Part shown: positions 20,014-30,018 of the stretch, piece by piece
Numbering within the stretch: the stretch's first letter is position 1
Layout: every line of letters starts with the position of its first letter
Assembly (NCBI GenBank): GCA_015485435.1
Contig: WFTO01000320.1
Span: 1-34,965 of the forward strand
Direction: 5' to 3'
DNA: 34,965 bases
Source of the DNA: Anaerolineae bacterium
GTDB lineage: Bacteria > Chloroflexota > Anaerolineae > J102
Notes under the pieces: generated by a model
The model's input: only the letters and a program-made list of their open reading frames with translations
What the model was told of the DNA's origin: nothing
Databases searched by the model: none
Made by a program: the position numbers and the translations under genes

Positions 20014-21696
20014 TCAAGCCAGGGTCGTCTCAGGCTGCGAATCGGGTGCATCGCTGATGTGAATGGCGGCGCTTTCCTCATCGCCTGCCGCGATCAGCTT
20101 GTTTAGGGCCTGCATGTATGCTTTGGCGCTGGCGACGACAATATCGGTGTCTACGCCCCGCCCTGAGAAAAGCCGGCGACGAGGTCGTCCCTGGGGGGTG
20201 AATTTGTAGCCGCGACTATCGGGCGCCTCGATGCGGATGGTCACATCACCGTTGGCATCCATACCTTCGGTGATCGCCTGCACCAGATATTCCACCAACC
20301 GATTGGGTACGCCGACAATGCGGTTAATGCCCTGGTACATCGCATCGACAGGCCCAGCGCCAAAGCCGGCGTCGGTGACTTCTTCGCCGGTTTCTAGATT
20401 GCGCAGGGTCACCACCGCCGTAGGAATGACGTTGGTGCCGGTTTGGACCTGCACATTCACAAGCTCCCAAACCTCTCGGGGTTGGTACACCTCATCGGCT
20501 ACCAGCGCCTCTATATCCGCATCGGAGACGGTTTTCTTCTTATCCGCCAGTTCTTTGAAACGGCGAAAAGCGCGATTGAGCTCTTCATCGTCCAGACGAT
20601 ACCCCATATCCTCCAGCCGTTTACGAAACGCATGACGCCCCGAATGTTTTCCCAATACGAGACGGCTATGACTCAGTCCGATCAGGGAAGCGTCCATGAT
20701 TTCGTAGGTGCGCTTATGTTTCAACATGCCATCCTGATGGATGCCCGCTTCATGGGCGAAGGCATTTGCGCCTACTATGGCCTTGTTCGGCTGGATCAAC
20801 ATGCCCGTGTAGCGGCTCACCATGTCCGATGTGCGGTGGATCTCCTGGGTAATGATGTTGGTGTCCACCTCGTAGACCTGTTGACGTACATACAAGGCCA
20901 TGACCACTTCTTCCAGACTGGTATTTCCTGCGCGTTCGCCAATGCCATTCACGGTAACTTCCACCTGACGAGCGCCAGCCTGAATCCCAGCCAGGGCGTT
21001 GGCGGTGGCCAGGCCCAGATCATTGTGGGTGTGGACGGAGATGATCACGTCCTTGGCGCCGGGCGTGTGCTCGCGGATGTCGGCGATGAGTTTGCCGAAC
21101 TCCTCGGGCGTGGTGTAGCCCACGGTGTCGGGGATGTTGATGGTGGTGGCGCCGGCTTCGATGGCCGCCTGCAACACCCGATACAAGAACTCGGGATCGC
21201 TACGGCCCGCGTCCTCGGGACTGAATTCAACGTCATCGGTGTATTGTTTGGCGTAAGCGACCATCTCACGCACCCGGGCCACGACCTCGTCGGGTGACAT
21301 GCGCAATTTGTATTTCATGTGCACCGGAGATGTGGCCAAAAAGGTGTGGATGCGTGGACGCTTGGCTGGCTGCACAGCCTCCCAGGCCTTATCGATGTCG
21401 CTCTTGTTGGCCCGGGCCAGCCCACAGATCACGGGCGGTTCCGCGGGTTGTCCAAATTTGTCGATGCGCGGCTCGCGTCCGACCGTCTCTGCGATGCGCT
21501 TCACCGCGGCGAGATCGCCGGGCGAAGCCGCTGGAAAGCCCGCCTCGATGATGTCAACGCCCAGACGCGCCAGCTGCTTGGCGATGTCAAGCTTTTCCTC
21601 TGCATTCAACGTGGCGCCAGGGGATTGCTCGCCATCGCGTAAAGTGGTGTCGAAAATCAGGACCACGTCTCGATCATGAATAGGAGGTTCGCTCAT
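20014..21696 (-). CDS. leuA: 2-isopropylmalate synthase
   Basis: [42 protein letters not shown]...[37 protein letters not shown]. Confidence 0.97.
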   Translation of the reverse strand: MSEPPIHDRDVVLIFDTTLRDGEQSPGATLNAEEKLDIAKQLARLGVDIIEAGFPAASPGDLAAVKRIAETVGREPRIDKFGQPAEPPVICGLARANKSDIDKAWEAVQPAKRPRIHTFLATSPVHMKYKLRMSPDEVVARVREMVAYAKQYTDDVEFSPEDAGRSDPEFLYRVLQAAIEAGATTINIPDTVGYTTPEEFGKLIADIREHTPGAKDVIISVHTHNDLGLATANALAGIQAGARQVEVTVNGIGERAGNTSLEEVVMALYVRQQVYEVDTNIITQEIHRTSDMVSRYTGMLIQPNKAIVGANAFAHEAGIHQDGMLKHKRTYEIMDASLIGLSHSRLVLGKHSGRHAFRKRLEDMGYRLDDEELNRAFRRFKELADKKKTVSDADIEALVADEVYQPREVWELVNVQVQTGTNVIPTAVVTLRNLETGEEVTDAGFGAGPVDAMYQGINRIVGVPNRLVEYLVQAITEGMDANGDVTIRIEAPDSRGYKFTPQGRPRRRLFSGRGVDTDIVVASAKAYMQALNKLIAAGDEESAAIHISDAPDSQPETTLA

Positions 21697-21815
21697 GAAT
21701 AAACTCCTGTCGAATGAGCATGTTGGTGGTTGGGGTGGAAAGAGCGCCGTAGGGGGAGGATGCAGGAGGATTGTTCCCGCATCCTCAAATATAAGCGCTA
21801 GCGACGAAGGTCAGC

Positions 21816-22820
21816 TCAATCAATCTCAACAGGATTGAGCCAAGGCATCATGCGGCGGAGCTGACGCCCCACCTTTTCAATCAGGTGATTACGCTCCTCT
21901 CGGCGACGGGCATTGAAGTTGGGGCGGCCTTTCGCGTTCTCCTCGATCCATTCTTCGGCATACGCCCCCGATTGAATGTCTGCCAGAATCTTCTTCATGG
22001 CCTCTCGCGACTGTTCGTTGATGACTTTTCGACCGGCATGGTAATCGCCGTGCTCAGCGGTGTCGCTGACGCTGTAGCGCATATAAGCCAATCCGCCTTG
22101 ATAGAAGAGGTCCACGATCAGTTTCATTTCGTGCATGGTCTCGAAATAGGCTACTTCAGGTTGGTAGCCCGCTTCGACCAGGGTTTCAAACCCCGCTTTG
22201 ATGAGCTCGCTGACGCCGCCGCAGAGCACAGCCTGCTCGCCAAAGAGGTCTGTTTCCGTTTCTTCGGCAAAGGTGGTCACCAGAGCCCCTGCCCGGGTGC
22301 CCCCGATGGCCTTGGCGTATGCCAATACATCCTCCCAGGCATGACCGGTGGCGTCCTGATAGACGGCGACAAGAACTGGCGTACCCACGCCTTCCACGAA
22401 TAGCTCGCGCACGCGATGGCCTGGGGCCTTGGGCGCAACCATGCTGACGTCCACCTCCTTAGGAGGCACAATCTGGCCGAAACGGATATTGAAGCCATGC
22501 CCGAACATTAACGTATTCCCAGGTTCAAGATGGGGCTCGATGGCCTCTTTGTAAACCTGGGCCTGCTTTGTATCAGGAATTAAGACCATGATCATGTCGG
22601 CTTCCTGACAGGCCTGAGTGGTCGGGACCACCCGCAGACCCTCGGCTTCCGCCTTCTCCCAGGAAGGAGAACCTTCATACAGCCCAACGCGTACATCCAT
22701 CCCACTATCTCGCAAGCTGAGAGCGTGGGCGTGGCCCTGGCTGCCATAGCCGAGCACAGCGATCTTACGTCCTTCAAGATGAGAGAGGTCAGCGTCTTTG
22801 TCGTAGTAGATGGTTGCCAT
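21816..22820 (-). CDS. ilvC: Ketol-acid reductoisomerase (class I)
   Basis: [21 protein letters not shown]...[30 protein letters not shown]...[24 protein letters not shown]. Confidence 0.98.
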   Translation of the reverse strand: MATIYYDKDADLSHLEGRKIAVLGYGSQGHAHALSLRDSGMDVRVGLYEGSPSWEKAEAEGLRVVPTTQACQEADMIMVLIPDTKQAQVYKEAIEPHLEPGNTLMFGHGFNIRFGQIVPPKEVDVSMVAPKAPGHRVRELFVEGVGTPVLVAVYQDATGHAWEDVLAYAKAIGGTRAGALVTTFAEETETDLFGEQAVLCGGVSELIKAGFETLVEAGYQPEVAYFETMHEMKLIVDLFYQGGLAYMRYSVSDTAEHGDYHAGRKVINEQSREAMKKILADIQSGAYAEEWIEENAKGRPNFNARRREERNHLIEKVGRQLRRMMPWLNPVEID

Positions 22821-22892
22821 GGATGTAGTCCTCGAATAGAAAATGGATGGTGATGAATGATTGGATGGAAAAAATATGGTAGTTGGAGTGGT

Positions 22893-23441
22893 TCAAAGCG
22901 CGATGCGACGAGCGTGCTTGCCGTTGCCGTTGGCGCCGTTGGCGCGACCTCGCGTCATGGCGATGGGGCCGGTGCGCACCATCTCAGTGACGGGAAAGTT
23001 GGAAAGCAGCTCAATGAGGCTATCCAATCGATCCTGATCACCGACAGCCTGAACGACCAGCGAATCGAGGCTGACATCAATGATGCTGGCTCGATAAATA
23101 TCGACCAGTTGCATGACTTCAGGCCTGGTTTGGGCATTGACCTTAACGCGAATAAGGGCCATTTCACGCCGGACGGCTGGCTTGCCGGTGACGTTTTCAA
23201 CCTTCAATACGTTGATCTGCTTGTCTAATTGCTTGATGGCTTGTTCGACCATCTGGTCATCGCCGACCACGGTAAAGGTCAGACGGCTGACGCCTGGGCG
23301 TTCGCTATGTCCCACAGCCAGACTTTCGATGTTGAAATTTCGGCGGCGGAAGAGGCTCAGCACCCGACTGAGCACTCCGGGTTTATCCTCAAGCCAGGCG
23401 ATCACGGTATGCTTGTTAAATGTGCTTGGATCGTGGGTCAT
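22893..23441 (-). CDS. ilvN: Acetolactate synthase small (regulatory) subunit
   Basis: ACT domain: [46 protein letters not shown]. Confidence 0.95.
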   Translation of the reverse strand: MTHDPSTFNKHTVIAWLEDKPGVLSRVLSLFRRRNFNIESLAVGHSERPGVSRLTFTVVGDDQMVEQAIKQLDKQINVLKVENVTGKPAVRREMALIRVKVNAQTRPEVMQLVDIYRASIIDVSLDSLVVQAVGDQDRLDSLIELLSNFPVTEMVRTGPIAMTRGRANGANGNGKHARRIAL

Positions 23442-23521
23442 GATTGGACTCCTGATGATAAAAACTCATCGAAACATAGAGAAAAACAAGATTTCAGTTG
23501 AATGCGGCGGAAGGCGTTCAT

Positions 23522-25231
23522 TTACCAGGCAGGTTGCAACCCGCTCGGTCCTTGCACGATCCGTCGTCGTAGCAGATTGTCGATAGCCTCACCGGGCGCG
23601 ACCATGGGATAGACGTTGACTTCTTCTTTGACCTGGAAGTCAATGAGATAGGGGCCTTCATGGCTGTTCGCCTCTTCCAACGCGGCGACGACCTCTTCTT
23701 TAGTGGTCACTCGGCGGGCGGGAATGCCATAGGCCTGGGCCAAAAGCATGTAATCAGGACTTTGAATCGGGGTGCCAGCATAATTCTTTTCGTAGAAGAG
23801 CTCCTGCCACTGGCGAACCATGCCCAAAAAACCGTTGTTGATGATCGCTATTTTGACCGGCACACGCTCCTGCATGATCACTCCCAGCTCTTGTAGGGTC
23901 ATCTGAAAACCACCATCGCCCACCACTGCCCAGACGGTTTCATCAGGCGAGGCATAGTGGGCGCCGATAGCTGCAGGCAATGCATATCCCATGGTGCCCA
24001 GACCGCCGCTGGTCAATAGCTGTCGGGGTTTGTCATGCAGAAAATATTGGGCCTCCCACATCTGATGTTGCCCCACGTCTGTCACAATGATAGCGTCGCC
24101 CTGGGTGACATGCCATAATTGCCTCATGACGTATGGCGGAATCAGTTCATCGACTTCTGCGTTCAGGATGTCCAATTCTTGGGACTCATGGTTCCATTCC
24201 TCGATTTTGGCCATCCAGTTCTGATGGCGTGCGGGGTTGACCTTCCCCAACAGCGCTTGCAGAGCCTCTTTAGCGTCCGCGAGAATTGCTACGTCCACGG
24301 GAACATTTTTGTTGATCTCAGCAGGATCGAATTCGATATGGATGATCTTGGCGTTGGGAGCAAAGGCGTCCAGATCGCCGGTCACGCGGTCATCAAAACG
24401 CATGCCCACTGCGATGAGGACATCGCTTTCCTGGATGGCTTTATTGGCCCGCGCTTCGCCATGCATTCCACACATGCCCAGGCTGAGAGGATGGGTTTCG
24501 GGGATATCCCCCAGCCCCAACAGGGTCATCGCCACCGGAATGTGTGCTTTTTCAGCCAGTTGCCGCAGTTCATTTTCGGCATGGGCCATCTGCACGCCAT
24601 GTCCGGCAATGATTACTGGGCGATGAGATTGATTGATGAGTTCCGCCGCGGCCTCGACCGCATCCATGTCAAGGCCGGTGTAGGGCCGATAGCCGGGAAG
24701 GTCTAATTTCTCCGGGAACACAAACTCGGTCTCATCGTTGAGTACATCTTTACAGATGTCCACTAGCACAGGTCCGGGACGACCTGTACGGGCGATATAG
24801 AACGCTTCTCTCAAGATGCGAGCGAGATCCTGGATGTTTGTAACCAGATAATTGTGCTTGGTGACAGCCTGGGTGACGCCAGTGACATCGGTTTCCTGAA
24901 AAGCGTCATTGCCTAGCAATGTGGTGGGGACCTGTCCGGTAATGGCGACAATCGGAACCGAATCCATCATGGCTGTAGCCAGGGCGGTGACCAGATTGGT
25001 CGCGGCCGGGCCAGAGGTCACCGTAACGACGCCCACATCGCCTGAGACGCGAGCATAACCATCGGCCATGTGACCTGCGCCTTGCTCGTGTCGGGCAAGG
25101 ATGTGGCGGACGGGGTAAGCGGGCATGGCGTCGTAGACGGGCAGAATGGCACCGCCAGGGTGTCCGAATACGGTGCTGACGCCCTCGCGGGTCAACACTT
25201 CCCAAACGATCTGTGCGCCTGTTCGCTTCAT
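23522..25231 (-). CDS. ilvB: Acetolactate synthase large (catalytic) subunit
   Basis: [36 protein letters not shown]...[31 protein letters not shown]...ThDP motif [14 protein letters not shown] aggagaag before ATG 25231. Confidence 0.97.
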   Translation of the reverse strand: MKRTGAQIVWEVLTREGVSTVFGHPGGAILPVYDAMPAYPVRHILARHEQGAGHMADGYARVSGDVGVVTVTSGPAATNLVTALATAMMDSVPIVAITGQVPTTLLGNDAFQETDVTGVTQAVTKHNYLVTNIQDLARILREAFYIARTGRPGPVLVDICKDVLNDETEFVFPEKLDLPGYRPYTGLDMDAVEAAAELINQSHRPVIIAGHGVQMAHAENELRQLAEKAHIPVAMTLLGLGDIPETHPLSLGMCGMHGEARANKAIQESDVLIAVGMRFDDRVTGDLDAFAPNAKIIHIEFDPAEINKNVPVDVAILADAKEALQALLGKVNPARHQNWMAKIEEWNHESQELDILNAEVDELIPPYVMRQLWHVTQGDAIIVTDVGQHQMWEAQYFLHDKPRQLLTSGGLGTMGYALPAAIGAHYASPDETVWAVVGDGGFQMTLQELGVIMQERVPVKIAIINNGFLGMVRQWQELFYEKNYAGTPIQSPDYMLLAQAYGIPARRVTTKEEVVAALEEANSHEGPYLIDFQVKEEVNVYPMVAPGEAIDNLLRRRIVQGPSGLQPAW

Positions 25232-25306
25232 GTTCTTCTCCTGATGTGGAAGAGATGGCTGCCGTTTGTGCGGAAACACATTGGCATGTGGGATAAAAGA
25301 AAGAAG

Positions 25307-25343
25307 GGCCTTCAATATCCCGCTGTGCGGTCAATCGAAGGCC
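25307..25343 (-). promoter_or_regulatory. Second strong hairpin in the ilvB leader
   Basis: Minus strand GGCCTTCGAT-TGA-CCGC-ACA-GCGG-GAT-ATTGAAGGCC followed by pyrimidine-rich CTTCTTTCTTTT. Confidence 0.5.
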
Positions 25344-25460
25344 TCATTGCCTGAACGAGTTGGTTGGGTTGCATCCATCGTCGTAATTGATGGTTTGGCG
25401 AAAACCATTTGATGCCATGATTCTGAAATACATTCATGATGTGCAGGGTTTCAATGGTCA

Positions 25461-25496
25461 AACAAAAAAGCCCTCTCCCGGTTGGAAGAGGGCTTT
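25461..25496 (-). terminator. Attenuator terminator upstream of ilvB
   Basis: Minus strand AAAGCCCTCT-TCCAACCGGG-AGAGGGCTTTTTTG: 10-bp perfect stem plus U-tract. Confidence 0.88.
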
Positions 25497-25518
25497 GCTA
25501 TCACGGTATGGATGCTTA

Positions 25519-25635
25519 TCAACATCTTCGTCGGGCATCCGCCTCCTGTCCAACCGGGATCGGCTCCTGGCCGCTAATAAGGGCGAGGAGCACAATAATA
25601 ATAACGAGGACGAGGAAGCTAATGCCGAACAACAT
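25519..25635 (-). CDS. BCAA-rich leader peptide of the ilv-leu operon (38 aa)
   Basis: MLFGISFLVLVIIIVLLALISGQEPIPVGQEADARRRC; 12 of 13 residues in LVLVIIIVLLALI are Leu/Ile/Val; lies between promoter and terminator. Confidence 0.82.
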   Translation of the reverse strand: MLFGISFLVLVIIIVLLALISGQEPIPVGQEADARRRC

Positions 25636-25690
25636 TCGATTCGTGGTTGATAAAAGGGTCTTGAACGTGAATATCCTTAAGTTGGGGGTG

Positions 25691-25719
25691 ATTATACTCA
25701 GGTCGAAATCATTTGTCAA
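25691..25719 (-). promoter_or_regulatory. Consensus sigma70-type promoter of the ilv-leu operon
   Basis: Minus strand TTGACA AATGATTTCGACCTGAG TATAAT (exact consensus hexamers, 17-nt spacer). Confidence 0.85.
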
Positions 25720-25923
25720 ATCATACTGGCGAGGGAAGTCTGCCCGGACAGCGTTCTAGAAAGATGGCCATCCGCTCAACCTATCAGGTCATTTCATGTG
25801 ATTTTCCACAGTCAATCCACGTAAAAACGCCCGTTGGCCCGTGTATGCGTCCGCAATCACAAACCGACGGCCAAACGCGTTGGATTATCGATGCTAAAAA
25901 ATCCAATCAGGAACGTTAGGATT

Positions 25924-25952
25924 TTGATGTCCGTCGCATTTTGAGATAGGAT
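25924..25952 (+). promoter_or_regulatory. Candidate hisA promoter TTGATG-N17-TAGGAT
   Basis: -10 ends 6 nt before the hisA ATG. Confidence 0.5.
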
Positions 25953-25958
25953 AAGCCT

Positions 25959-26708
25959 ATGTTTACCATCTTTCCAGCCATCGATCTACGACAGGGACGC
26001 TGTGTGCGTCTTAAACAAGGCGATCCCAACGCCGAAACCGTCTTCAGCGACGATCCCGCGGCCATGGCCCGACATTGGGCATCTCAGGGGGCGAGCTGGC
26101 TTCATGTGGTCAATTTGGATGGCGCGTTCGGTGACGCCCATGAGGAGTCCACGGTCAGTCTGCCCATCAATTTACAACGACTCAAGCAAATCCGCGATGC
26201 AGTCAATCTTCCCATTCAATTTGGCGGCGGTATTCGTCGCCTTGAGGATATTGCGTTGGCGCTCGATTTAGGAGCCACCCGGGTCGTACTAGGCACGGTC
26301 GCGGTCAACGATCCCGCCATGGTCCAAGCCGCATTGGCGCAATTCGGCCCAGAACGCATTGTTATAGGCATCGACGCCCGTGATGGTATGGTCGCCACCC
26401 ACGGGTGGCTGCGAGTCAGCGACGTGCCCGCGGTGGACCTGGCCCGTGCCATGGCCGACGCAGGCGTGCGCCGCGTGGTCTATACGGATATCAGTCGCGA
26501 TGGCATGCTTACTGGCGTCAACGTCGCCGCCTCTGTCGAACTCGCTCAGAACAGCGGGCTGGCCGTGATAGCCTCTGGCGGAGTGCGCGGAATCGAGGAC
26601 ATTACCGCTTTATGCGACCACCAACATGAAGGCATCGAAGGCGTAATCGTGGGCCAGGCCCTCTATGCAGGACGCCTCTCTTTGACCGAGGCTATGCAAG
26701 CCTGCTAA
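25959..26708 (+). CDS. hisA: Phosphoribosylformimino-AICAR ribotide isomerase
   Basis: [21 protein letters not shown]...[15 protein letters not shown]...[16 protein letters not shown]...[12 protein letters not shown]. Confidence 0.96.
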   Translation: MFTIFPAIDLRQGRCVRLKQGDPNAETVFSDDPAAMARHWASQGASWLHVVNLDGAFGDAHEESTVSLPINLQRLKQIRDAVNLPIQFGGGIRRLEDIALALDLGATRVVLGTVAVNDPAMVQAALAQFGPERIVIGIDARDGMVATHGWLRVSDVPAVDLARAMADAGVRRVVYTDISRDGMLTGVNVAASVELAQNSGLAVIASGGVRGIEDITALCDHQHEGIEGVIVGQALYAGRLSLTEAMQAC

Positions 26709-26717
26709 TAGTGCATT

Positions 26718-27665
26718 ATGCAACTCACCTTTCGTCCTCTGCGCGTGAAAGAAGTCAGTAAAGCCAGTCACCTGGTCGACGCCGCCTACGCACCTCAAGT
26801 GCAAAAGCTCTATGGCAACCACTCTCATCTCAGAAAATGGCAACATTACGAGGAAGCCAAGATTCTGAACTTTATGCAACGAGAACCAGAAGGGGTGCGC
26901 GTAGGCGTCTGGAGGGATCAGATCCTTACGTTTCATGTTTGCCGCAGCTATGGCAGCCTCGGCTGGTTTCATACATTGGCCGTCCATCCAGAATTCCAGC
27001 GACGAGGACTGGGCAGACAGGCTGTCGCCGACGCAGAGCATTACCTCTACGACTGTAGCGTCAGCACCATTGCTCTGATGACTTGGCCTATGGCCGTCAA
27101 TAACCTGGCGTTTTATCAGCGATTACGCTATCGGTTTGGTGGAATCAGCCTTTATGCCTATCGGAACAGCGATGATCCCATCATCACCGGACGTTCGCCC
27201 TTTTACACCAGCATTTTTGACCAGGACTCGACAAAGGACATCCAACTCGACGCCATCCATTCGCTCTGTCAGCAAATCAGCCCGGGGCTGGATTATCGTT
27301 CCTGGGTGATTTGGGCTCAACAGGCCAATGCTGGCGAGACCCTGCTCATCTGGCGACGACGACAACTTCATGCTTTGGCATTGAACTATTTCCTGCCTCA
27401 CGCCCATTGGACCGAGGGCAAGTTGCTCCTCCTGCATCCAGGTCTTGACGAATCCGAAAAATTATGGATTTTGGAACATCTTCGCCTGTGGACACGGGCA
27501 CGGCATCGTAGCGCATTTGGTTTTCCAGTCGACTTGGGTGGCTCGTTTATTCGAGATTGTATGCTTTCCCACGGCTTTCGATTGTTTCCTGAATCCATGG
27601 CGAATCTGTTCAAGGGTTCGCCCCTTCCCCATCCAGATCTGCATTTCGTCCGCTTCAGCGGGTAA
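26718..27665 (+). CDS. GNAT-family N-acetyltransferase (315 aa, GNAT domain plus C-terminal extension)
   Basis: LAVHPEFQRRGLGRQAVADAEHYL...WPMAVNNLAFYQRLRYRFGG. Confidence 0.85.
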   Translation: MQLTFRPLRVKEVSKASHLVDAAYAPQVQKLYGNHSHLRKWQHYEEAKILNFMQREPEGVRVGVWRDQILTFHVCRSYGSLGWFHTLAVHPEFQRRGLGRQAVADAEHYLYDCSVSTIALMTWPMAVNNLAFYQRLRYRFGGISLYAYRNSDDPIITGRSPFYTSIFDQDSTKDIQLDAIHSLCQQISPGLDYRSWVIWAQQANAGETLLIWRRRQLHALALNYFLPHAHWTEGKLLLLHPGLDESEKLWILEHLRLWTRARHRSAFGFPVDLGGSFIRDCMLSHGFRLFPESMANLFKGSPLPHPDLHFVRFSG

Positions 27666-27698
27666 TGCATCCACGTCTTCTCAGCCTAATTCTCTGTT

Positions 27699-28478
27699 AT
27701 GTTAGCAAAACGCATTATTCCTTGTCTTGACGTCAAAGATGGCCGCGTGGTCAAAGGCGTCAACTTTGTCGACCTCCGTGATGCCGGCGATCCGGTGGAA
27801 CAGGCGATGATTTACGACGCCCAAGGTGCCGATGAGCTTGTTTTTCTGGATATTACAGCCACCCACGAACGCCGCGGCATCATGCGTCAGGTGGTGCGCG
27901 CAGTGGCCGATCAAGTTTTTATTCCTTTTACGGTAGGGGGCGGATTGCGCACCGTGGAAGACATGTATGAAATGTTGGCCGCGGGCGCGGATAAGGTGAG
28001 CGTGAATTCGGCTGCCGTTAAGGATCCTGAGCTCATCTCACAGGGGGCCGCTCTATTCGGCAATCAATGCATGGTGGTGGCCATTGACGCCATTCAGCGG
28101 GGTCCAGGACGCTGGGAGGTGGTGATCCATGGTGGACGTAAGCCGACTGGGCTTGATGTGGTTGCCTGGGCCAAAGAGGTCGTCAAACGTGGAGCGGGTG
28201 AAATTTTGCTCACCAGCATGGATCGCGATGGCGCCCAAAGCGGTTATGACATCCCTTTGCTACAAGCTGTAACCGCGGCTGTCAATGTGCCGGTCATCGC
28301 CAGCGGCGGCGCTGGACGTCCGGAGCACTTTTTGGAAGCATTGACCACCGGTGGGGCTGATGCCGCCCTGGCAGCCAGTCTCTTCCACTTCAATCAACTC
28401 AGTATCCCCGATCTGAAAGCCTTTCTATTAAACGCAGGTCTCCCCATTCGCCCTGCGATAACGACCCCTCTCTCTTAA
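27699..28478 (+). CDS. hisF: Imidazole glycerol phosphate synthase cyclase subunit
   Basis: [34 protein letters not shown]...[13 protein letters not shown]...[15 protein letters not shown]...IASGGAG. Confidence 0.98.
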   Translation: MLAKRIIPCLDVKDGRVVKGVNFVDLRDAGDPVEQAMIYDAQGADELVFLDITATHERRGIMRQVVRAVADQVFIPFTVGGGLRTVEDMYEMLAAGADKVSVNSAAVKDPELISQGAALFGNQCMVVAIDAIQRGPGRWEVVIHGGRKPTGLDVVAWAKEVVKRGAGEILLTSMDRDGAQSGYDIPLLQAVTAAVNVPVIASGGAGRPEHFLEALTTGGADAALAASLFHFNQLSIPDLKAFLLNAGLPIRPAITTPLS

Positions 28479-28504
28479 TATTATACGCTCAACCTTAACC
28501 GATC

Positions 28505-29677
28505 ATGAACCGTCACGACCTTCCCCAAACTGTAGACATTCTAATCATCGGCGGTGGCGTCATGGGTGTTAGCGCCGCCTATCATCTGGCCAAACGTCGA
28601 GCAGGCCGCATTTTGCTGTTAGAAAAGGATCCTTTTTTAGGCCAAGGAGCCACAGGGAAATGCGCCGGAGGCATCCGCCATCAATTTTCAACCGAGGTCA
28701 ACATCCGCCTGTCCACGCTCAGCATTCAAATGATGGAGCGTTTTCCTGAGGAGATGGAGCAGGATATTGACCTACATTTTGTGGGCTATCTGTTCTTGCT
28801 CAGTTCAGAAGCACAGATGGAGGATTTCCGTCGGAATGTGGCTTTGCAACATCGATTGGGCATAGAAACCGAGCTTTTGGATCGAGATGAGATCGCACGT
28901 CGAGCGCCCCTTATCAATCTCGATGCGGAGCCGGTCATTATCGGTGGTACTAATTATAGTCGGGATGGGTTGGCGGACCCCAATTCGATAGTCCAAGGCT
29001 ATGCGAAACAAGCTCGTCGTCTTGGAGTAGATATCCGCACAAACGCCCCTGTAGCCCGACTGTTGCGTCAAGGTGATCGTATTCTAGGCGTAGAAACACG
29101 CGACGGCCAACGGATCGAGGCGGGCGTGACCCTGCTCGCCGCGGGGCCCTGGTCGGGAAAGCTGGCTGCGACAGCCAATTTCGATCTCCCCGTAGTCCCA
29201 TTACGCCGCCAGATCGTTGTCACGCGTCCATTGCGTATTCCTCGAGATATGCCCTTTATTATTGACTTCGCCCAAAGCCTTTACTTCCATTATGAAAGCG
29301 GTGGCATTTTAACAGGCATGTCCAATCCAAATGAAACCCCCGGTGAAAAGTTGGACGTCGATCAAGATTGGACGCTCTACCATCTAGAAAAAGCCATTGA
29401 GCGCTTTCCCTTGCTGGAGCGTGCGCAACTCCTGACGCAGTGGGCCGGACTTTATGAAGTGACGCCCGATCATCAGGCCATTATTGGCAAATTGCCTCTA
29501 GATGGATTTTACACTTGCACCGGTTTTAGCGGCCATGGATTTATGCACGGTCCCATTTGCGGTCTGCTCATGGCCGAAGAAATTTTGGACGGTCGTGCAC
29601 ACACCGTCAACATCGATCCATTGCGTTACCAACGGTTCCTCACCCAGGCGTTGCACCCCGAGAAAAATGTGGTGTAG
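28505..29677 (+). CDS. FAD-dependent oxidoreductase (DAO / sarcosine oxidase beta-like)
   Basis: VDILIIGGGVMGVSAAYHLAKRRAGRILLLEKD...GATGKCAGGIRHQFSTE...GFYTCTGFSGHGFMHGP. Confidence 0.92.
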   Translation: MNRHDLPQTVDILIIGGGVMGVSAAYHLAKRRAGRILLLEKDPFLGQGATGKCAGGIRHQFSTEVNIRLSTLSIQMMERFPEEMEQDIDLHFVGYLFLLSSEAQMEDFRRNVALQHRLGIETELLDRDEIARRAPLINLDAEPVIIGGTNYSRDGLADPNSIVQGYAKQARRLGVDIRTNAPVARLLRQGDRILGVETRDGQRIEAGVTLLAAGPWSGKLAATANFDLPVVPLRRQIVVTRPLRIPRDMPFIIDFAQSLYFHYESGGILTGMSNPNETPGEKLDVDQDWTLYHLEKAIERFPLLERAQLLTQWAGLYEVTPDHQAIIGKLPLDGFYTCTGFSGHGFMHGPICGLLMAEEILDGRAHTVNIDPLRYQRFLTQALHPEKNVV

Positions 29678-29706
29678 CTGCCACATCCTATCTCATCCAT
29701 CAGGCT

Positions 29707-29737
29707 GCGCCGGCAGAGAAGGCAGTCCTGCCGGCGC
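29707..29737 (+). terminator. GC-rich hairpin after the FAD oxidoreductase
   Basis: 10-bp perfect stem GCGCCGGCAG / CTGCCGGCGC, 11-nt loop; no T-tract, so termination is uncertain. Confidence 0.4.
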
Positions 29738-30018
29738 TCAGCCAGTGATGAGGCAACGGTAAACAACACCGGACGTGAACGTGACGCCCACGCGTTGCTT
29801 GGGGCATCCCTACCAAATTGCAACATCATTATGTGCGTCCGTGGTGAACACCCATCATCTTGAAACATCGCATCGACCGTAGGCTTTCGAGGTCTGCGAG
29901 ATTTCGAGAGTCTATGGTCGTACACCGTCATCGGCGGCATAGTAGTTCCGATCGACGCATGGGCAATCATCATTGTGGCAGTCTTGAGAAAATAGTCAGA
30001 TTGGGGTAAAGTGATCAG

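Noticed and set aside
20443-21297. 284-aa plus-strand ORF antisense to leuA
   Set aside because: Entirely antisense to a strongly conserved leuA; no independent evidence.
19948-22863. 12-mer GATGAATGATTG shared by the leuA-leuC and ilvN-ilvC gaps
   Set aside because: A single repeated 12-mer is expected by chance in 35 kb and the gaps share simple composition; not enough to call a regulatory motif.
24906-25334. 142-aa minus-strand ORF overlapping the ilvB start
   Set aside because: Out of frame with a convincing ilvB N-terminus; Arg/His-rich frameshift translation.
25311-25346. 11-codon [14 protein letters not shown] in the distal ilvB leader as a second leader peptide
   Set aside because: No BCAA enrichment and no clear SD; coincides with the hairpin arm and is probably chance.
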